Shown here piece after piece: positions 59,828 through 64,000 of a DNA stretch of 64,000 nt (the first letter of the stretch is position 1; the number at the start of each line of letters is the position of its first letter). This DNA comes from Lactobacillus sp. UCMA15818. Lineage in GTDB: Bacteria > Bacillota > Bacilli > Lactobacillales > Lactobacillaceae. Where the stretch lies: NCBI RefSeq assembly GCF_030400225.1, contig NZ_VJYB01000001.1:186001-250000 (forward strand). The letters run 5' to 3'. Made by a program: the position numbers and the translations under genes. Under the pieces are notes generated by a model that saw only the letters and a list, made by a program, of their open reading frames with translations, searched no databases and was not told the origin of the DNA.

Positions 59828-59930
59828 CCAATCTTCGCCAATCCTCATTAAGCAACAGACTACCTAGTCACCTTTACTATTCTTTGGTAAGATATAAGTA
59901 AATATATATTTGAATTCTTGGAGGCAGCAA

Positions 59931-60890
59931 ATGGCTAAATATAAAATGATATTAGACCTAGATACTGGTATTGACGATGCACTGGCACTAGCGTATGCGC
60001 TAGCAGATCAAGACTGTGATTTAATTGGCATCATTGGCTCTTATGGGAATGTACTTGTTAAGCAGGGTACACAAAATAGCCTCGACTTGCTTTCGTTACT
60101 CGGAGCAGGCAGTATTCCAGTCTACGAAGGTCTCTCACATTCATCAACTACCTCAAGTTTCGCTGTGCAACCAGTTAGTGCACGCATTCATGGGGTTAAC
60201 GGAGTAGCAAACTTAGAAATTACCCATACCTCAACAAAAATTGCAAGTCAATCCGGCATCGACTTTCTAATTGATGCAATTCACAAATATAAAAAAGACC
60301 TGCTGTTAGTTCCAACTGGGCCGCTTACCAACTTAGCTGCTGCAATTAAGCAGGATCCCGCAATTACAAAATTGATTGGTCATGTAACATTAATGGGTGG
60401 CGCGTTAACAGTTCCTGGCAATGTTAGTCCTGTTTCAGAAGCAAACATTCATCAGGATCCGGAAGCAGCAAACGAAGTGTTCCAATCCGATATTCCTCTG
60501 ACAATGGTCGGCTTAGACGTTACTACAAGAACATTGTTAACACAGCACGAAACTACGATTTGGCGTAATCTTAAAACAAAATCTGGCGATATTTATGCTG
60601 ATTTAGTTGACTATTATATTGCTGCCTACAAAGAAACAAATCCTCATCTGCATGGGTGTGCTCTTCATGACCCCCTTGCTGTAGCTGCCGCACTTGAACC
60701 GAAGCTCCTTGAGACAGTTTATCTAAACATGAAAGTAGATACACAGGAACCTTATGAAGGACGCACAATTGGAGATGGGACTCGCTTGAACTTACCTGCA
60801 ACAACAACGCAAGTAGCTGTCAATGTTGATGTTGAGCGTTTCGTTGCAAAATTTATGGAGCGACTTACATCGTTATTCGAGAAACATTAA
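59931..60890 (+). CDS. Inosine/uridine-preferring nucleoside hydrolase family protein
   Basis: This is a 319-residue ribonucleoside hydrolase that cleaves the N-glycosidic bond to release base and ribose. The calcium-binding DxDxGxDD motif is D9-L-D11-T-G-I-D15-D16. VPTGPLTNLAAAI, HVTLMGGAL and the distal catalytic His-Asp in HGCALHDPLAVAAAL are present. I start at ATG 59931, 6 bases after GGAGG. Substrate range (purine or pyrimidine) cannot be told. It is followed after 13 bases by a small membrane protein gene and faces a TetR regulator. Confidence 0.9.
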   Translation: MAKYKMILDLDTGIDDALALAYALADQDCDLIGIIGSYGNVLVKQGTQNSLDLLSLLGAGSIPVYEGLSHSSTTSSFAVQPVSARIHGVNGVANLEITHTSTKIASQSGIDFLIDAIHKYKKDLLLVPTGPLTNLAAAIKQDPAITKLIGHVTLMGGALTVPGNVSPVSEANIHQDPEAANEVFQSDIPLTMVGLDVTTRTLLTQHETTIWRNLKTKSGDIYADLVDYYIAAYKETNPHLHGCALHDPLAVAAALEPKLLETVYLNMKVDTQEPYEGRTIGDGTRLNLPATTTQVAVNVDVERFVAKFMERLTSLFEKH

Positions 60891-60903
60891 TTGGGGTGAT
60901 AAA

Positions 60904-61254
60904 ATGACGAAAATTGCTTTAGGTTTGTATATCTTTTGGTTAATCTTGTTGATACTCAAGTACCTCTCGCTTGAAAAAGATTCGTCCTTTTCTTATTTCC
61001 GCGTTTTCTTCGGGAGAATTACATGGTATCGAAATTCTCGGATTTTGATATTATTAATAAGTTTGTTTTTGGTCGAGCTTTTTCTCCCGCTTAAACAAGT
61101 ATATCTGCTTTTTTTCATCACGGGATGCATAACCATCCTTATGCCACTAGCCAACTTTAAATTTGGAGCGGGCAAGGGATGGTCAAATCTGTTTGTCCTA
61201 CTTATTGGTATTTGCATAACTGGTTTTTCAAGTTTGTTCCTTTTCCAAAATTAA
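60904..61254 (+). CDS. Small membrane protein of unknown function
   Basis: This is a 116-residue protein with about four hydrophobic helices (near residues 5-22, 44-63, 67-85 and 92-112) and a basic first loop (FGRITWYRNSR). No family is recognised. ATG 60904 follows GGGGTG at 6 bases, 13 bases after the nucleoside hydrolase stop, so it is probably in the same transcript. A terminator follows. Confidence 0.7.
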   Translation: MTKIALGLYIFWLILLILKYLSLEKDSSFSYFRVFFGRITWYRNSRILILLISLFLVELFLPLKQVYLLFFITGCITILMPLANFKFGAGKGWSNLFVLLIGICITGFSSLFLFQN

Positions 61255-61307
61255 TTCATACTATTGCCAAAAGTAAAAAAAGTTCTTTAATCACTAATTT
61301 ATTATAT

Positions 61308-61355
61308 ATAAAAAGAACGAGCCTTAACATTTTTACTTGTCAAAGTTCGTTTTTT
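61308..61355. terminator. Bidirectional terminator between the 60904 gene and lepA
   Basis: AAAGAACGA with CCTT pairs with AAG and TTCGTTTTTT across a loop of about 20 bases. T-rich tails exist on both strands (TTTTTTCT on plus, TTCTTTTTA on minus). The two genes converge here. Confidence 0.7.
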
Positions 61356-61378
61356 CTATACATATATTTTAAGACATA

Positions 61379-63202
61379 TTATTCTTCATTTGTTTTTAAG
61401 ACTGCCATAAATGCTTCTTGCGGTACCTCGACAGTTCCAACGGATTTCATACGTTTTTTACCACGTTTCTGCTTATCCAATAATTTAGCACGTCGATCCG
61501 GATCACCAGTATGAATTTTAGCTGTAACATCCTTACGATATGCCTTAATATTTGTCCTAGCGATAATTTTCGCTCCTATTGCAGCCTGAATAGGAATTTC
61601 AAAATTCTGACGTGGAATTATTTCTTTTAGCTTACCAGTAATCACGCGGGCTCTTTGCGGTGCGAATTCACGATGAGCAATAAAACTGAGCGCATCAACC
61701 TTGCCACCATTCAACAAAATATCAATCTTTACCAAGTCTCCTGCACGAGTACCATCTAAGTCATAGTCAAGTGATGCATACCCTTTCGTACTGGACTTTA
61801 GCTTATCAAAGAAATCAAAAATTATTTCTGAAAGCGGCATCTCATAGATTACATTCACACGATAATCATCAAGATACTCCATTGTCACAAACTTTCCGCG
61901 TTTTGCCTGGCAAAGTTCCATAACAGACCCTACATAATCATTAGGAACCATAATCGTGGCTTTTACAAAAGGTTCATTGATTGTCTTTATTGCAGTTGAT
62001 TCAGGCATTTCCGCAGGGTTAGAAACAATCTTATGCGCCCCATCAGTCAGCTCAACATCATAAGTCACCGATGGAGCAGTTGTAATCAAGTCCATATTAA
62101 ACTCACGTTCGAGTCTTTCTTGGACCACATCCATATGCAAAAGTCCTAAAAACCCACAACGAAATCCGAACCCAAGTGCTGTTGAAGTCTCGGGTTCAAA
62201 CTCCAATGCTGCATCATTTAACTGTAATTTTTCAAGTGCTTCCCTTAAATCATTATATTTTGCATTATCAGTCGGATAGAGTCCAGAATAAACCATTGGA
62301 TTCATTTCACGATAGCCTTCCAATGCCTTTTCTGCCGGATTATCCGCGCTAGTTACTGTATCACCTACTCGGGTATCCTGGATATCCTTGATACCTGCAG
62401 TTAAATATCCAACATCACCTGCCATCAGCAGATCTCGCTTAATTGGTTTAGGGGAATTAACCCCTACTTCAACAACTTCATATTCTGTTTGACCATTCAT
62501 CAACCGAATATGGTCACCGGGTTTAACGATACCCTCAAAAACACGAATGCTTAAAACAACTCCACGATAATCATCATAAACAGAATCAAAAATCAATGCT
62601 TTTAACGATCCTGCTATGCTACCCTTTGGAGCAGGAATATCGCGTACAATTTTTTCAAGCATCTCCTCAATGCCAATTCCCTTTTTTGCGCTTGCTAAAA
62701 CAGCCTCTGAGGCATCAAGCCCGATGACGTCTTCAATCTCCTGTCGAACCACTTCAGGTTGTGCAGATGGTAAATCCACCTTGTTAATCACAGGTACAAT
62801 CTCCAAGTCATCGTCCAAAGCCAAATAAACATTGGCAAGTGTTTGCGCCTCAACACCTTGTGCTGCATCAACAACCAAAACTGCTCCTTCACATGCAGCA
62901 AGACTTCTTGAAACCTCATAGGAGAAATCCACATGGCCTGGTGTATCAATCAAATGAAAAATATATGTTTTGCCATCTTTTGCATGATAGTTAAGTTCTA
63001 CAGCATTTAACTTGATTGTAATACCACGTTCGCGTTCTAATTCCATGGAATCAAGAAGCTGTGCCTGCATTTCTCTTTTTGATACCGTCTCGGTTAATTC
63101 CAAGATTCGATCTGCCAAAGTAGATTTTCCGTGATCGATATGCGCTACAATTGAGAAATTGCGAATTCTTTTTTGGCGCTCCTTCAATAATTCAACATCC
63201 AT
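61379..63202 (-). CDS. lepA: Translation elongation factor 4 (LepA)
   Basis: LepA (EF4) is a ribosome-associated GTPase thought to act in back-translocation or initiation. It has 607 residues, the canonical length. G1 is [10 protein letters not shown]3 [12 protein letters not shown], and G4 NKVDLPSA. Domains II and III follow, and the LepA-specific C-terminal domain ([51 protein letters not shown], in pieces). It lies downstream of dnaJ on the same strand, separated by a terminator. Confidence 0.98.
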   Translation of the reverse strand: MDVELLKERQKRIRNFSIVAHIDHGKSTLADRILELTETVSKREMQAQLLDSMELERERGITIKLNAVELNYHAKDGKTYIFHLIDTPGHVDFSYEVSRSLAACEGAVLVVDAAQGVEAQTLANVYLALDDDLEIVPVINKVDLPSAQPEVVRQEIEDVIGLDASEAVLASAKKGIGIEEMLEKIVRDIPAPKGSIAGSLKALIFDSVYDDYRGVVLSIRVFEGIVKPGDHIRLMNGQTEYEVVEVGVNSPKPIKRDLLMAGDVGYLTAGIKDIQDTRVGDTVTSADNPAEKALEGYREMNPMVYSGLYPTDNAKYNDLREALEKLQLNDAALEFEPETSTALGFGFRCGFLGLLHMDVVQERLEREFNMDLITTAPSVTYDVELTDGAHKIVSNPAEMPESTAIKTINEPFVKATIMVPNDYVGSVMELCQAKRGKFVTMEYLDDYRVNVIYEMPLSEIIFDFFDKLKSSTKGYASLDYDLDGTRAGDLVKIDILLNGGKVDALSFIAHREFAPQRARVITGKLKEIIPRQNFEIPIQAAIGAKIIARTNIKAYRKDVTAKIHTGDPDRRAKLLDKQKRGKKRMKSVGTVEVPQEAFMAVLKTNEE

Positions 63203-63295
63203 GTATTAATTCCTACTTTCTTACTTGAAATGTTCTTTGAATCTAATTATAGCAAGCTGCCATACTAAATACAACGCACCCAGAAAGAACGTACA

Positions 63296-63344
63296 AATAA
63301 AGCCCAGCTCAAATTTAGTAATCCTAAAATCAAGCTAGACTTTA
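63296..63344 (-). terminator. Rho-independent terminator after dnaJ
   Basis: On the minus strand AAAGTCTAGCTT (63344-63333) pairs with GAGCTGGGCTTT (63311-63300), 12 bp with several G-T pairs. It is followed by ATTTG, a rather poor T-tract. Confidence 0.6.
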
Positions 63345-63348
63345 TCTA

Positions 63349-64000
63349 TTATTTTTTGTGTTTCTTTAATTTATCAAAAATTGATTCATTTTGTGTTTTT
63401 TCTCCACTGGCATCAGCAAAAGCGCGTAACGCTTCTTTTTGCCTCTGATTCAAGCCTTTGGGCGTTTGAATCTTAACAGTGACTTGCTGATCACCGTTAC
63501 CATTACCACGTAGATATGGTGCTCCCTTACCTCGTAGCCTGAAGACTGTACCTGATTGAGTTCCAGCCGGGACCTTCATCTGTACCTCGCCATGAACAGT
63601 CTTGACTGTAACTTCATCTCCTAGTGTTGCCTGTACAAAACTAATTGGCATTTCAAAGAAAATATTAGCTCCATCTCGCTTAAATATCTTACTTGGAGCA
63701 ACATTGAAGACAACATACAAATCACCATAAGGACCACCGTTCTCACCGGCTTCGCCTTGTCCTTGCAAACGCATTTGATTTCCATCTTCAACCCCCGCTG
63801 GAATTGAGACCTCAACCTCATGCTTGTCATGGACATGACCATCACCATGACAAGTTTCGCACTTGTCCTTGATAATCTTACCTGTCCCGTGACACACTTC
63901 ACATTCTTGTTGTGTAACTACCTGTCCGAGTGGGGTTGATCTCTTGACACGGACAACACCACTACCACCACAATGTGAACAATTTTCTGGAGTGGTTCCT
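63349..64000 (-). CDS. dnaJ: Chaperone DnaJ (N-terminus beyond the window edge)
   Basis: This is the Hsp40 co-chaperone of DnaK. Only the C-terminal 216 or so residues are in the window; the frame is open to base 64000 and the J domain lies beyond. Visible are three of the four zinc-finger repeats, [16 protein letters not shown] and CETCHGDG. The client-binding C-terminal domains have [33 protein letters not shown] and [23 protein letters not shown]. It is followed by a terminator and then lepA. Confidence 0.96.
   Translation of the reverse strand, partial: GTTPENCSHCGGSGVVRVKRSTPLGQVVTQQECEVCHGTGKIIKDKCETCHGDGHVHDKHEVEVSIPAGVEDGNQMRLQGQGEAGENGGPYGDLYVVFNVAPSKIFKRDGANIFFEMPISFVQATLGDEVTVKTVHGEVQMKVPAGTQSGTVFRLRGKGAPYLRGNGNGDQQVTVKIQTPKGLNQRQKEALRAFADASGEKTQNESIFDKLKKHKK

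Overview
The window looks like a chromosomal housekeeping segment of a low-G+C Firmicute (Bacillota), most likely a lactobacillus in the broad sense (Lactobacillaceae). The evidence is gene order shared with Bacillus and lactobacilli (ypiA-like/hup/der/rpsA/cmk/ypbE/recQ; ribT-scpA-scpB-rluB; ytwI-pyk-pfkA; rpoD-dnaG; glyQS; recO-era-dgkA-ybeY-phoH; yqeY-rpsU; hisS-aspS; rel-dtd; rsmE-prmA; lepA-dnaJ), AGGAGG-type ribosome binding sites, and T-box and FMN riboswitches. The genus cannot be fixed from the sequence alone. Almost all genes are on the minus strand. Only two genes are cut by the window: dapB at the left edge and dnaJ at the right edge. I saw no prophage, transposase, CRISPR array, rRNA or tRNA.

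Layout. 1-17 kb: lysine pathway (dapB), a YitT membrane protein, a TPR protein, HU, Der, S1-like protein, CMP kinase, a LysM protein, RecQ with its YpbB-like partner, FMN-riboswitch-controlled riboflavin transporter RibU, rluB-scpB-scpA with an orphan RibT-like GNAT protein, xerD, fur, cvfB. 17-30 kb: glycolytic pfkA-pyk, DNA polymerase DnaE with a degenerate PHP domain, ClpB, peptidase T, DUF34/Nif3 and TrmK. 30-33.5 kb: a methionine-to-cysteine conversion locus (CysK/MccA-type enzyme plus cystathionine gamma-lyase) preceded by what looks like a cysteine-codon leader peptide and attenuator. 33-37 kb: rpoD and dnaG bracketed by two nearly identical 170-bp intergenic repeats in opposite orientation. 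37-48 kb: glycyl-tRNA synthetase under a Gly T-box, recO-era-dgkA-ybeY-phoH, yqeY-rpsU, PpsR, and an msrA-yitT-nfo group. 48-59 kb: hisS-aspS under a T-box with an ambiguous GACAC specifier, a cell-wall amidase, an esterase, dtd, Rel, RsmE, PrmA. 59-64 kb: a TetR regulator divergent from a nucleoside hydrolase, then LepA and DnaJ.

The most interesting non-genic content is a family of structured intergenic repeats (two full copies and at least four degenerate or truncated ones), several of which double as transcription terminators, and the small Cys-Cys-Cys open reading frame upstream of the cysteine genes. One repeat copy sits exactly between that putative attenuator and cysK. Many start sites were moved from the longest open frame to the codon with a proper ribosome binding site; these choices are stated per gene. 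Functional statements rest on recognised motifs and synteny, not on database searches.
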